A stretch of 64,000 bases of DNA, taken from Ceratothoa steindachneri (taxonomy: Eukaryota; Arthropoda; Malacostraca; Isopoda; Cymothoidae). Positions 21,358 to 32,884 of the stretch are shown one piece after another. Within the stretch, counting starts at the first letter, position 1. The number at the start of each line of letters is the position of its first letter. The position numbers and the translations under genes are program-made. The stretch lies in assembly GCA_963969495.1 (NCBI GenBank), contig OZ018320.1:76384669-76448668 (forward strand), given 5' to 3'. The notes below the pieces were generated by a model, which saw only the letters and a list, made by a program, of their open reading frames with translations, did not search any database and was not told the origin of the DNA.

Positions 21358-22723
21358 ATGAATGGTAGAGAAAATAATTTATCAGGTTTTCCGCTTCTCT
21401 TAACTCCCCCCTGCATTTTCCGAACAATGGCTCAGTCAATACTAACACAATGTCTACCACTGCTACCAGTACCCGCACTTCTAATTTTGCTAGCAACGAT
21501 ACGTCCCTTGGTATTAAGCACTTCTGGCCAATTCATACCTAATACACTTCAGGCTCCAACTTATATATATCTTAGTCGACTCATGGCTCTTCCCAATAAC
21601 GTCCTCCCATTTAAAGGAACCATTAATAGTAAATTCACTGAATCACAATTACAACCCTGTATCGAACCCCTTGGACAACATTATTTTACCAAAAATATCA
21701 TACACGATATGAAAATAAATGACGCTCGTAGATTTATAGACCCTAAAGAAGCAAATGTCCTGGATACATTTTATTTATTCACTATAAATAGCAAAGCCTA
21801 GTTAGTACCTGGGCAGAATTTAATGCCCATTGGTCAGAAAGGTATAAAGATGCCACACAACCAGGCACTCACAATGATGTCTGCTTTCTTCAAAACTAGT
21901 TAGAAAAAAATGAAGATTTAAATGATTTTTTAAATCACCCCTATAAGTTGTTAAGGGAAGCCCACAAGGCTGTTCACATCAAATTTAGATTGCATTCACT
22001 CCCCAGCAATATCATTTCCTAATTGCTACCTTTGTCTATCAACATTTGCCTGTAACTCAATATAATAAGTTTCAAGAACTTTTAGACATTACCGAAAGCA
22101 TGAATGGGGCATTAAATAAAGTAAAATCCCAGTATTCTGACCTGACACCTCCAAAGAAAGTCAAGGATATACAAATAAATCTCATCCAACACTAGTGAGC
22201 ACGAACATGCACAACTCCTATTCCTTCATACAGACCCATTATAAATACTCCAGCAAACATTCCACCTACTCTAACCTATTATCATACAAACGTATTCCTA
22301 CCATTATCACCGGGCAATTAATCAATAAAAGCTTCAAACCCCATCATTCGTTGCTTTAACTATGATAGCCATACTCTTCCGCAGTATCGGGACCCAACCT
22401 ATTGTTCATGGCATCATAAGCACGGCCATCATCAAGGAGACAGTCCGCGTTGTAAGGATAGAAAAATCCCTGCTTATAAAGCCTATTTAGAAAATAAATA
22501 CTCTCGTGAGGCTCCAAGCACAAACCATAACCCTTCTAGTACACTCAGACACCCCGGAATTCCCCCATGTAATACCCATGGACACACTGACCGATGCGTA
22601 GGATACATAGATACCAATGTTGCACAATCTCCTTCAATATACACTAATAATAACGTTGAGAAACCTGAGGACATAAGAGAACATTATCCCAATGGACATC
22701 ACTACAATGAACCAGTCATTTAA
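21358..22723 (+). pseudogene. Gag-like region of a decayed LTR-type retroelement
   Basis: A 147-codon frame (21358-21801) has a proline-rich start and a segment DARRFIDPKEANVLDTFY. Further pieces follow in other frames. At 22340-22723 a frame contains a cysteine/histidine cluster, YCSWHHKHGHHQGDSPRC (CX2HX4HX7C). This resembles the gag zinc motif of some arthropod LTR elements, in which C-x-x-H replaces the usual C-x-x-C. Stops break the frame between the parts. Family assignment is tentative. Confidence 0.45.
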
Positions 22724-23898
22724 AATACTGAGGGAACAAGCACGTGATGGGAGAAATAACGTCGCTTTTAAGCATTGCTTCCACGTGATGGGCCTCGTGT
22801 AGCTTACAAACAATTTCGAAGCTCAAAAGCGTAAGAAGGTATAAGAGCGGGTTCATGGAATGTAGCCCTTATCAAGGCGAGTATTTAAACAAGACGAGAA
22901 GTATCCCCCCCACATCTCTTTCCAGCCGCGCTGGGAGCGGCTAAGACAATCGCCACCCGGGCCGCGTTCGCCATGACTCAAACGATGGGAGATAGTCCCC
23001 CTCCATTTCTATGGGGTAAGCTCCCTCACTTCTGGTGTCCATATCTACCCGCATGAGGAGAAATGAATAGATTGGTACGAGAGAAGCTCACAAGTACAGA
23101 CGATCTTACTCCTCCTCGATTCGGGTTGTCATACTCATAAGGCAAGGAAACGTTGTGGGACAAAACCAAGCATCCCTTCTTGGATAAAACAAATATCCAC
23201 CCCCTAGAGTTAGTTAAGAACTCTTCTCCCCTTAAGAATACCTCTCCGACTCCACTAATCGACGCCATCTCCAAACAAGAATTAAGTCTTATCTCAAAAG
23301 GCTTCAGTGAAGATTCATCTCAACGTAATACCCACTTGATTACGCATATCCAACCAAACAAACCGTTGACGTCTCGGAGAAACTCACCCTCCGTTTTCTT
23401 TAAAGTAATTTACACCTGAAGAATTCCCAACCTCCCTTCTCGAATGTTCTGCTCTCCCCCACCCCCACCCCCGTCATCTCTAACGAATATTTCACTAGAA
23501 GCAAGTTGACCTTGGTCCCCGCCGAAGTGACCCAACCATCATCTCACCGCTTCGCCGGAAACGACCATCGTCTTCCCCAATCCCTCCATTTGTGTACAAG
23601 GTATCGTAACGAATATTTTAGCTTCTCCAAATTTATAATTGCCGTCTACCGTTCCCCATTATCATTTTTGTAACTATTTGTCTTATATGTCTGTGTATTA
23701 TTGTATCATATTAACTTTAATTATTAATATTTATTAAAGTCTATTTTTGCCGACTCCTTTACTTTCCAGCCCTCGAGCTCATCATAGCCGTATAACGATA
23801 GCCTGTAACTAAGTAAGATTTGGAACTCTCAGCCAATACCAAGTTTTAAGGGAGCATCATGGCCTTATCCCCGTAGGGATGAGGGACCCCTCTTTTTA
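22724..23898. other. Possible LTR, boundaries unknown
   Basis: This segment has a GTATTTAAA TATA-like box (about 22876), a GC-rich stretch after it, and an AT-rich tail ending in TATTAAAG. The overall profile resembles the long LTRs at 14136 and 45830. No TG...CA pair with a duplication was found. Short frames (e.g. 23153-23419) are unrecognised. Confidence 0.25.
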
Positions 23899-25009
23899 TT
23901 GTTTATGCAAAAGTACAAAAGTATAAAAGTACAAAAATATGGAAAGTTATACCAAGTCCAAAATTTCAAATTTTTACAAGATATAAATAATGGAGACATA
24001 TTTATGCATGTCATAAATGCCATACATAGATATAATCAAAACAAATATGTGCCTCTTTTTCTGAGAGGCCTAACAAAGGCAGGAGAAGGGGAGGTGGTGG
24101 GAGTCGGTCTGGAGATGTTGCTACCACGAAGTTTAAACGACCATGGCGTCCTCCTGGTGGAGGCGCCTCTTATATAGCCCATGAGAGGCAGCCTCCCAAT
24201 CAAGAAGATCACGGCAACGAGGAGCAACAAGGAAACGAAAATGACAGGCGTAACCAGGACTGGGTATCCCCAGGTATGGACCCCCTGGAACCTAGCCCCC
24301 CACGATCTTTTGATGAAAACGCTAGATTAGACGTGGAACCGCCAGGCAACATTCTTTCATTGCCTCCGGCGAACCATATTATTAAAGCTGCTCAAGGTAG
24401 CGGCGTTAAAGTCTTTATCAATCGACATTATAAGAGCTGGGCAAACTCTTCTCTCCAGGCGTGGCTCCTCTTCTCCAACAGCTACTGGACAATGGCATCA
24501 TAGAATAAAGCAGACAAGTCACAAGATGCCACCACGTTTTCGTGGTTCAAAAACCCAATGGCTCCGTGAGAATTGTGTATGATATGCATAGATTGGATGA
24601 GTATTATACTCCTCCTTCATTCAGACTCCCCTCAGTGCAAAAGGTGCTTAAGAAGACAGGCCCCAACGACGTGGCGGTCAAACTTGACCTAAAAGATGGA
24701 TTCTACCACATCCCCTTAACAGAAAAATGCAGGCATTGGTTCGGCATAAGATGTGAAGGCAGAACGTATAGATTCAAACGTTTACCCATGGGCTTCTCAG
24801 GTGGGCCTTTTATTATGCAATCTACCATAGGACCCGGCATCCAGGCATTGGTAAAGGCACGGGGATGCCAAAGTTTTACATACCTAGATGATGTATTAAT
24901 CATCGGTCCACAAAGAAAAGTACGCCTCTGCATACGGGACCTCCTCAATAGTACTCTTATGTTCTTATCTATTGGACTAGCCCTCCCTTACGAGGATCTG
25001 ACCTTGTAA
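23899..25009 (+). pseudogene. Reverse transcriptase of an LTR- or DIRS-type retroelement, broken
   Basis: Upstream pieces (23899-24503) are Arg/Gly/Pro-rich. The reverse transcriptase is clear in 24542-25009. It begins VVQKPNGSVRIVYDMHRLDE. It has DLKDGFYHIPL (motif A), RFKRLPMGFSGGPFIMQ (motif B) and FTYLDDVLIIG (motif C, catalytic YLDD). The domain stops at 25009, before the thumb. Motif spelling differs from ordinary Gypsy (PFGL...A-TFQ), so a DIRS-like or divergent LTR lineage is possible. A frameshift separates it from the upstream LLQQLLDNG block near 24475. Confidence 0.75.
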
Positions 25010-25169
25010 CCGGCCCTCGGCCTACCCAAACCTATTAAAAGGAAACCCCCGCGCACTCTAAAATCAAATATAATAGATGTATGTATGATATATAGAGCTA
25101 TACCCGTTTTTTAGGAGAGATCTCGAACCCTTTGGATCACGACCCTTATTATATCAAGTTTTCAACTAG

Positions 25170-25290
25170 AATTAGATAAATTACCTGTCAGAATAATAGG
25201 TGAAAGAGATCCTCATTTACATTTAATTATTTGGAATTTTAGGTTTTGAAGTAATTTTAGATACAGGTGCGCAGATACAGGTCCATTTTT
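25170..25290 (+). pseudogene. Retropepsin-like aspartic protease fragment
   Basis: Plus-strand translation across a single frame change gives LPVRIIGERDPHLHLIIWN and then GFEVILDTGAQIQV. ILDTGA is the active-site loop of retroviral-type proteases. Nothing convincing follows. It lies downstream of the reverse transcriptase, whereas protease normally precedes it, so it is probably from a different, rearranged element. Confidence 0.5.
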
Positions 25291-25617
25291 TCTTTCATTC
25301 TATCTTTATACTTGTACTAGTACATTATACAAGAATCCTTGTATAGAACTGTGCGCTTCACAGTTCCAGCGACGTGGTGTTTAGCTGTTATGCGGATGCT
25401 CACATGTCTGAGATAGGAAGCTGCACGCTAGGGAGAGAGAGTATTCTGGCTCACGCAGTGCCGATCCTTGTGTGCTGGTGGAAGGTAGTGTTTCTTTTTG
25501 ACTCCGCGTGTGTTGTGCTTAAAAACGTGTTTATATTCTTGAATGTGATAAAGTGTAGAATTTAATTCATATTGTTTTTTTGTTTCTTTTATTTTAGTGA
25601 AATTAAGAAACTAATAA

Positions 25618-25996
25618 AAATCGTCTTGACAATTTCCATGACTACATCAGAAACAGAACGCTGATTTTCAACACTAAAAAGAATAAAAAAATTTCTAAGG
25701 AGGACTATGAATTGTGAAAGACTAAATGCACTTGCAGTGCTTTCAATGGAGCAAAAATTCCTCCGGAGTCATTTAAAGATCAAGAAGAACATAATTAATA
25801 TTTTCGCGCAAATTAAAACAAAGAGAATGGATTTCGTTTTTATATAAATGGATCAAGCTTGAACTGTAGCAATTTAGACTACTAGTTAGTAAAAAAAAAT
25901 GTCTGATTTGGATCTGTTTAAGATTTTATCAAGTTTATCTATAAATTTTCTTTTTATATGTTTGTTAAAGAACAATCTCTGACCCCCGCCACTTTA
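25618..25996 (+). pseudogene. hAT transposase C-terminal dimerisation domain, fragment
   Basis: Plus strand from 25620 reads IVLTISMTTSETER, stop, FSTLKRIKKFLRRTMNCERL, NALAVLSMEQKF. This is the hATC signature (..S.ER.FS.lk.ik..lr..m...rl..la.l..). The stop (TGA, 25674-25676) sits at the usual Ser codon. After the frame, AT-rich sequence runs to GACCCCCGCCACTTTA (25981-25996), which resembles a hAT terminal repeat ending in CGCCACTG. The N-terminal BED finger and catalytic core are absent. Confidence 0.7.
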
Positions 25997-27199
25997 TCGG
26001 ATACCACGTGCGATGGTATTCCGCCATAGACAACGTCACTAGCTGTTCGAACATTCACGAATTTTCGATTCCTGAGCAGATTGGGGAAATTTTCCCCAAT
26101 CCTACGAACTCGTCCCGAGCCCCCCCCCCCCCCCCCCCGGTGACGAGGCGAGAAAGAGCCGCTGTTTATCGCACCTTGCTGCTAAATGATGAATCGACTC
26201 CACCTCCGGATTACGATATCTGGAGATTGTGACTCCTTTCTCCAAACTCCCCCTTCCCCCTCAGAATTGGGCATACAATTATTCCGGTTTCACTGTAGTT
26301 CGTGGAGTCCAGCACGCACGTCAAGGCCGTCCCCATCGTCAATTCCCGCGAGCGTTATCCGACAAGCAAGACTTTCTCCGCCGTGATGATACCCCAGTCA
26401 ATTGGTAGCTTCTCTGATCGGAAAACTTTTGAATTTGCGCAACAGTCTCCCTTCGTTTAATCGAACCGAAGAAAATCCCCAGTGGAATTACACATTTCCC
26501 GTCGAACGTCATCTTTGAAGATTGGCTATCTTCATCGGAAGGTTGGTTCGGATCTCGTCTCACCTGCCTCATTCGGATCGTGCCCCACTTGCCTCATCAC
26601 AATAAGGACCTTCCTCGAAGTCAGCTACCCGTAAGACTGAAACCCCCTCCATTATTAGTATTGTCAAGTTTTCCCTTTTGATCTGAACCTAGTTACATTA
26701 ATCAATTAATTCCATTTGAGGATCCCCTCCTCATAATAATTATCAAGAGACTATCTCAATTTAAATGATTCTCTTTTGTCTATTATTATTATTCTTATTT
26801 TGATCTGTGTAAATAAAATTATATTTTTGTTGTTTCATCTTCAACTAACCTTGAACGATACTCTCGACCTATTCAAGTAAATCTCGCCAACAATTTATGC
26901 ACTCTGTTTGATTATTAAGGATTTGGAACCCAACGCCTCAAGTTTGACATCTGAGTCGGTCGTTAATCCCTGCGAATAGTCCTTCAATGGCTCGCGTTGC
27001 AGTAGGTGATTAAGTCCCTCCCCCCCATCCCCCCTACACATAATATAGGATTAGTGTATGTTATAGAGTGGTTGTACCACGACAATGTTTATTTCCTTTT
27101 ACACAATATTAATAAAATGATAAAACATTCTGATGCAGGACCCCCACTAACATTAGATAGGAGCCGCTATTGGGTGGGAGGGATCCCACCATCCGTCCT
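25997..27199. other. Unassigned region with poly(C) run
   Basis: Contains an 18-base C run (about 26121-26138) and a 75-codon frame (26008-26232) rich in proline that I do not recognise. A long AT-rich 3' part and TTTGGAACCC near 26920 resemble an LTR tail and primer-binding region, without proof. Confidence 0.3.
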
Positions 27200-27497
27200 A
27201 CGCTTTTGTCTTTGGTCCCATGAAGGAAGCTTCAAATTCTTGGGCTGAAAACATTCTTATGCGAAAACCGGGCATCCTCCTAACCCCCGAGCGTGTCATC
27301 TTCCTCTTGCTGTTTTGCCTATTTTGTTGGGTTTTGTTTGTTTTTTTTTGCTTGTTTCTTTCCCTTTGTTTTTGTTATTTGTTTTTTGCGTTGTTTTTAT
27401 TTTTTTTTATCTAGCCTAGTATTAGGCTATAGCGTGATTATGACGTCTTTTTCTCTAGTAGGGAGTCGCCCAGATAAGCTCCTAAATTAAAAAAAAC
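27200..27497 (+). mobile_element. Stranded 3' end of an I-like-related non-LTR element
   Basis: A T-rich 3' UTR is followed by AGCCTA-GTAT-TAGGCT (27413-27428), a diverged second hairpin with GGAGTCGCCCAGATAAGC, and an A-rich tail (27488-27497). The order and motifs match the 3' ends of copies A, C and D (GTCGCCAGATAGCCCCTTAAAT in A). It is a severely 5'-truncated relative, as target-primed reverse transcription often produces. The left boundary is approximate. Confidence 0.6.
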
Positions 27498-28356
27498 AAA
27501 CTCCAAAAACCAACGATGGCATCTTCACCAGAAAGAAAAAATTTGTATAGAAAGTGATGAAGATGGAGTAAATGGAAATAGGGAGAAGATATACAGCTGT
27601 AGATCTATCTACAGACATTGGGGCAGGGAGAAACCCTATCAGGGAGGGAAGGGGACAGCTATGCGGATACGCAATCCTCCAGATGTTACCTGCAGCAAGA
27701 TTCCCTATGTTATACTTGACTTTCCCCTTGGGTGGGGTTGTATTATGAGAAAAGGGGGGGGGGTGAGAAATTGAAGGTAAATGGGTGGGGAAGGGGGAGG
27801 GCATGACCAACCCCATCACCTACCTCGATACGGGATGAATGGACGAAAGCTGGTCGGCGTCTAACCTACGATATTAAGCCGCCGCCCATGAAAATTGAGG
27901 AAGGTCGGAGCTTGGAAAGAAAGGATAGGGGGAATTGAGGAAATGAAGAATAAAACCTAGATAGTTTCAATCTAGTTCCAGAATGCCGTTGGGCACGTAG
28001 GGCATGGCACTCCTCGGTTACCGAATGCAAGCGGTTTGGGCACGTTGCTTCTCTTACCCAATCCTATTCCCCGCAAACCCAACGTCGACCATCGGGGTTG
28101 GCATGGGGATTCGCTCTCCCCGGTCTGTTTGCCTACCTCTAGTGGGTAGGATTCGTCCGCTACCGCCGTCCACTAAACCCCGGGGGGATCATTGCGCCCT
28201 TCTTCCTCGCCATTTAGACATCCTTATCTCTCAAAGCCAACCCCCTTGGGGGCCACAATTTGGTACCTGACTGCGTTCAAGAGCAGACGCCCGTGAAGGT
28301 CACCTCTGTGTGATTTGTTTCACGAAAAATTCTACTCTCCTTTATGCGACACCTCG

Positions 28357-28357
<1 letters not shown>
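27498..28357. other. Unassigned region
   Basis: Holds a G-run (about 27752-27763) and an unrecognised 88-codon frame (28004-28270). No supported gene. Confidence 0.35.
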
Positions 28358-28419
<62 letters not shown>

Positions 28420-28432
28420 TTCTCTCTCTCTC
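28355..28432. repeat. (TC)n microsatellite
   Basis: A nearly pure TC run of about 75 bp with two imperfect units. Confidence 0.96.
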
Positions 28433-29293
28433 GACGCCCCCTTATCGTGGGAAGAAAGCTTACGTGTACCTTAGATTAGTCGATCTATGTCGTCAGGGGT
28501 TACCTTTATGGTACCCCTGGTAGGGTTACCCTTGTCGAATTTGTTGGGATTGAGGTTCCAGCTAAAGTGCGTCCATCTTCTACTCTTCTAACCTGTATTC
28601 TGTTCCTGTTTTCTCTATCTTTTCCACTGATCTATAAACAAAAAAAACTCCTACGATCCTTTCAGCTTTATCCTTCATCTATCTAAATTTAAGGACCTGA
28701 CAGCTACCTCATGCGTCAGAAGACAGGCTTTGGAACCTCTAAAAATAACGCCAATAGGCGCTCACTCGTTGCGAGAGACTAGGACTAGAGGGGTCCTAGG
28801 CGATGGGGCGCGAAGAATGGGATGAGGGCAAGTGCCCCGTTAACCCCTTTTCTGGCGTGTAATTACTGACCATTCCCAGTGACCGTTAGCAATTGTCTGA
28901 GGTGATGGGCCTTGTTTAGAGGTTGGTTGCCAGGCCAACCCAAGGCCTTGGGTCGAGTCTCAGGTGTGGCGGGATATCCATGAACGCTACGCTGAGACCT
29001 TGGCCGCCCTGAAGGGAACTAGTAGGAGTTTAGTACGGGGCATGTTCCGCTGTTCACCTGGTCCAAATCGATACCTCCTTTCGGAGGCTGTCAGTAAGGC
29101 TTGGCTGTGAGCCACAGTACGCCGAGCTTGAACGACTCGGTCGGACGAACAGCACTAAAAGGAGGGTGCCTTCTGAAAGATGTGAAACGTCTCCGATGGA
29201 TCGGTGGGAGCAACTTACGCGGGGCGAACTCACCAACCACCCTTCTTTTTTATTGAGTGGTCGCAAAGTATTCAGAGGTATAAAGTGTTCAAC

Positions 29294-30335
29294 ATGACTG
29301 GAAAGAAAGGATCGGCTGCTCTTAAATACATATGTTCGGTGTGCAAAAATAAAAAGTGGTGCGTGGACTTCCCAGAGAAGTGTTACTCGAAACGCCACCC
29401 GGCAAGTATCTGCACTGACTGTGTCCTTAAAGGAGAAGTGCAAAAGCTCAAGGCTCTATATAGATCATCTGAGGAAAAATCTAAGGCACTGGAGAGGAAG
29501 CTGTAGAACCTAGAGTCTGAACACGCTCGTTAGCTTCGCCGTTTTGAGGAGAGGATCGCCAAGTTATCCTCGAGACTAGAGGTCCATTCAGCTCACGATG
29601 AATCTCCCACGGACGTGGGTTGATCCGCCGACGAGACCCTCGCCCAAGAAGCCCAACGTCTTAGAGTTGGAGTCAGTTGCTGCGGGACTGGCTCAACAGG
29701 CCAAAAAGAAGAAGAAAAAGAGGAAGAAAGGAAAGAAAAAAGAGAAAGTAGAAACAGAAGAAGAGAAAGCAGAAACAGAATTGAACCTAGATGAAGATAG
29801 GAGAAAAAAGGAAAAAGAAGAAAAAATATGCATGTTAAAGAGGAAACGGACAAGTCGGTTCCAAAGGGAAGACTCTTTTCTCTGCAGCCGAATGTGCGAG
29901 ACTCAACCTCATTGGATACTCTCAAACAAGGGGTCTGCAACCACTGTTACCGGCCCGCCTTCGCACCAGTGTGAAGGTGAGCTACTTGCCAGGACGGAGA
30001 AACCAACGAATCAGGGTAGAGGCGGAAAAATCTCAGATTTCTGAGAACTCAGCCATTGTCCGGATGATAAGTGGCAATGACCTCTACCTCAAAAGAGGTA
30101 AGGTAGGCCCTGAAAAAAGATTCTACACACGGTCATGGGAGCCGTGGACGACTGTGGGTTGAAAACCCGCAGACGTGTTGTGGTCACGATGCTCCCAAGA
30201 AGAGGTCAAACCAGGATAGCTCACTCGAGGAACACCTTGATTCAACGCCTGTCAAATTTGTATACGAAGGGTCTTTTTTGTGGCCCCTTACCGCACCTTT
30301 TATGGTTGAAACTATCTGTACCAAAGGGATGAGGT
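29294..30335 (+). pseudogene. CR1-like ORF1 with Cys-rich zinc-binding domain, broken
   Basis: The start ATG at 29294 (MTGKKGSAALKYICSVC) is chosen because it directly precedes the conserved domain. CSVC...KC...ICTDC (29330-29425) looks like a PHD/FYVE-type zinc-binding domain, as found in ORF1 of CR1-type elements. A coiled-coil-like stretch follows (EVQKLKALYRSSEEKSKALE). Then come a Lys/Glu-rich segment (29700-29830) and a C-terminal part with KTRRRVVVTMLPRRGQ (30160-30200). Stops at 29504-29506 and later break the frame. Confidence 0.6.
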
Positions 30336-30559
30336 GCATATTTCCTTTAAAAGAAAGGCTGTACTGTGTAACATGATGCAGGATGTCGTGGAGCAGACCC
30401 AAAGGAGTGTTCGGCCCAGAGTGAGGGGGGACGTACGCCAGTACACCCGTGTCACTCCTGGAACGACCTTCTTGCAGGTCACAAAGATAGGTGCCTCCTC
30501 ACCAACAAATAAGCCGGGAAACGAAGAGCGTAGGGAGTCCTGCATTTGGAGACTCTCTG

Positions 30560-31062
30560 AAAGTTCTTCTGTTTAATGCGAGGTCGATCAGGAACAAGTT
30601 GCTTAAAATTCGTAGCCTCGTAGCGACGGAAGGACCTTAAATGGTAGCCATAACAGAGTCGTAGGTAAAAATCTCAAACCGAGATTTGGAAGATGAATTC
30701 ATGATTCCCAGTTATAAACTCTTCCAAAAAGATAGGCCAGACAGAGAGGGTGGCGGTGTGATATTGTATGTCAAGGATACGCACAAATCGATAAAGTGCA
30801 ACATTGTATCCGACCACGAGTTACTAGGTGTTTACCTTAATATAGGTCCTGCCAGATACAGGACCCTGTTGCTTTACAGACTCCCTGCCTAACTCGTTGA
30901 AAAGGACAGGGATCTGTACCGACTGCTGAGTGAACCTGTTGAAGGCAGAGTGTGTATTGCCATGGGTAACTTCAATACCCAAGTTGACTGTAAAACCAGA
31001 GAACCCTGTGGCGAGAACGCACTATTCCTGGAGTTCGCGAACAATGAGTTCTTTACTCAATG
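30560..31062 (+). pseudogene. CR1-like AP endonuclease, N-terminal part
   Basis: Plus-strand frames give LFNARSIRNKLLKIRSLVAT, MVAITES, then DRPDREGGGVILYVKDT (30735-30785) and VCIAMGNFNTQVDCKTREPC (30950-31010). These are the endonuclease motifs N-ARSIRNK, ITES, GGG-ILYVK and GNFN. Stop codons interrupt it. It ends abruptly at 31062, at the inverted junction. Confidence 0.7.
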
Positions 31063-32884
31063 AACGTAGTTTTGAATCTAATTCACGAATCTTCAACATC
31101 CTTGCACACTTCTAGCCTCGCATCAGTCAATCCAGCACGAAGACCAGCAAAGCCTGCTCTTCTTAAATCAAGTTTCCTTGATTTACTATTCGCAGACTCC
31201 ACCTCGGGGACCTTGATATAAGTCTGACTAGTCGGTGATCACTTCCACTGAGTTATTCGCCTATAGAGAGATCCTCAACGATATCATCCTCAGAGGTGAA
31301 TACTAAGTTGAGGGTATTATTGACTCTCGTCGGCTCTCTCACCCATTGAGTAAAGAACTCATTGTTCGCGAACTCCATGAATAGTGCGTTCTCGCCACAG
31401 GGTTCTCTGGTTTTACAGTCAACTTGGGTATTGAAGTTACCCATGGCGATACACACTCTGTCTTCAACAGGTTCACTCAGCAGTCGGTACAGATCCCTGT
31501 CCTTTTCAACGAGTTAGGCAGGGAGTCTGTAAAGCAACAGGGTCCTGTATCTGGCAGGACCTATATTAAGGTCAACACCTAGTAACTCGTGGTCGGATAC
31601 AATGTTGCACTTTATTCATTTGTGCGTATCCTTGACATACAATATCACACCGCCACCCTCTCTGTCTGGCCTATCTTTTTGGAAGAGTTGATAACCGGGA
31701 ATCATGAATTCATCTTCCAAATCTCGGTTTGAGATTTTTACCTACGACTCTGTTATGACTACCATTTAAGGTCCTTCCGTCGCTACGAGGCTACGAATTT
31801 TAAGCAACTTGTTCCTGATCGACCTCGCATTAAACAGAAGAACTTTCAGGGAGTCTCCAAATGCAGGACTCCCTACGCTCTTCGTTTCCCGGCTTATTTG
31901 TTGGCGAGGAGGCACCTATCTTTGCGACCTCCAAGAAGGTCGTTCCAGGAAAGACACGGGTGTACTGGCGTACGTCCCCCCTCACTCTAGGCCGAACACT
32001 CCTTTGGGTCTGCTCCACGACATCCTGCATCATGTTACACAGTACAGCCTTTCTTTTAAAGGAAATATGCACCTCATCCCTTTGGTACAGATAGTTTCAA
32101 CCATAAAAGGTGCGGTAAGGGGCCACAAAAAAGACCCTCCGTATACAAATTTGACAGGCATTAAATCAAGGTGTTCCTCGAGTGAGCTATCCTGGTTTGA
32201 CCTCTTCTTGGGAGCATCGTGACCACAACACGTCTGCGGGTTTTCAACCCACAGTCGTCCACGGCTCCCATGACCGTGTGTAGAATCTTTTCTTCAGGGC
32301 CTACCTTACCTCTTTTGAGGTAGAGGTCGTTGCCACTTATCAAACGGACAACGGCTGAGTTCTCAGAAATCTGAGATTTCTCCGCCTCTACCCTGATTCG
32401 GTGGTTTATCCGTCCTGGCAAGCAGCTTACCTTCACACTGGTGCGAAGGCGGGCCGGTAACAGTGGTTGCAGACCCCTTGCTTGAGAGTGTCCAATGAGG
32501 TTGAGTCTCGCACATTCGGCTGCAGAGAAAAGAGTCTTCCCTTTCGGAACCGACTTGTACGTTTCCTCTTTAATATCCATATTTTTTTCTTCTTCTTTTT
32601 TCTCCTATCTTCCTCTGGTTTCAATTCTGTTTCTGCTTTCTCTTCTTCTGTTTCTACTTTCTCTTTTTTCTTTCCTTTCTTCCTCTTTCTCTTCTTCTTT
32701 TTGGACTGTTGAGCCAGTCCCGCAGCAGCTGACTCCAGCTCTAAGACGTTGGGTTTCTTGGGCGAGGGTCTCGTCGGCGGATCAACTCACGTCGGTGAAA
32801 GATTCATCGTGAGCTGAATGGACCTCTAGTCTTGAGGACAACTTGGCGATCCTGTCCTCAAAACGGCGAAGCTGACGAGCGTGG
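31063..32884 (-). mobile_element. CR1-like non-LTR element, minus-strand copy
   Basis: An inverted partner of 28840-31062. Reading leftward from 32884 it repeats ORF1 without its zinc domain. It then repeats the endonuclease and continues beyond the plus copy with WVREPTRVNNTLNLVFTSED and LSGSDHRLVRLI (31345-31225). A linker upstream of the reverse transcriptase follows, with LDLRRAGFAGLRAGL (31190-31120). No reverse transcriptase remains. Its outer end touches the minisatellite at 32885. Confidence 0.75.

Larger units (their letters stand above)
28840..31062 (+). mobile_element. CR1-like non-LTR element, plus-strand copy, 3'-truncated
   Basis: A GC-richer 5' leader (about 28840-29290) precedes ORF1 (from ATG 29294) and the start of the endonuclease (to 31062). 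The copy stops inside the endonuclease, where it meets an inverted second copy. 29522-31062 is repeated in inverted orientation at 31345-32884 with high identity. Loss of the 3' half is the opposite of the normal 5' truncation, so it reflects rearrangement after insertion. The left boundary is estimated. Confidence 0.7.

Noticed and set aside
27006..27500. Hydrophobic Phe/Leu/Cys-rich frames as a membrane peptide
   Set aside because: They translate the T-rich 3' UTR of the stranded non-LTR element.
28004..28270. 88-codon frame as a gene
   Set aside because: Composition is not distinctive and no motif is recognised.
29593..29940. Minus-strand Leu/Phe-rich frame resembling a membrane protein
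   Set aside because: It is the antisense of the Lys/Glu-rich part of the CR1-like ORF1.
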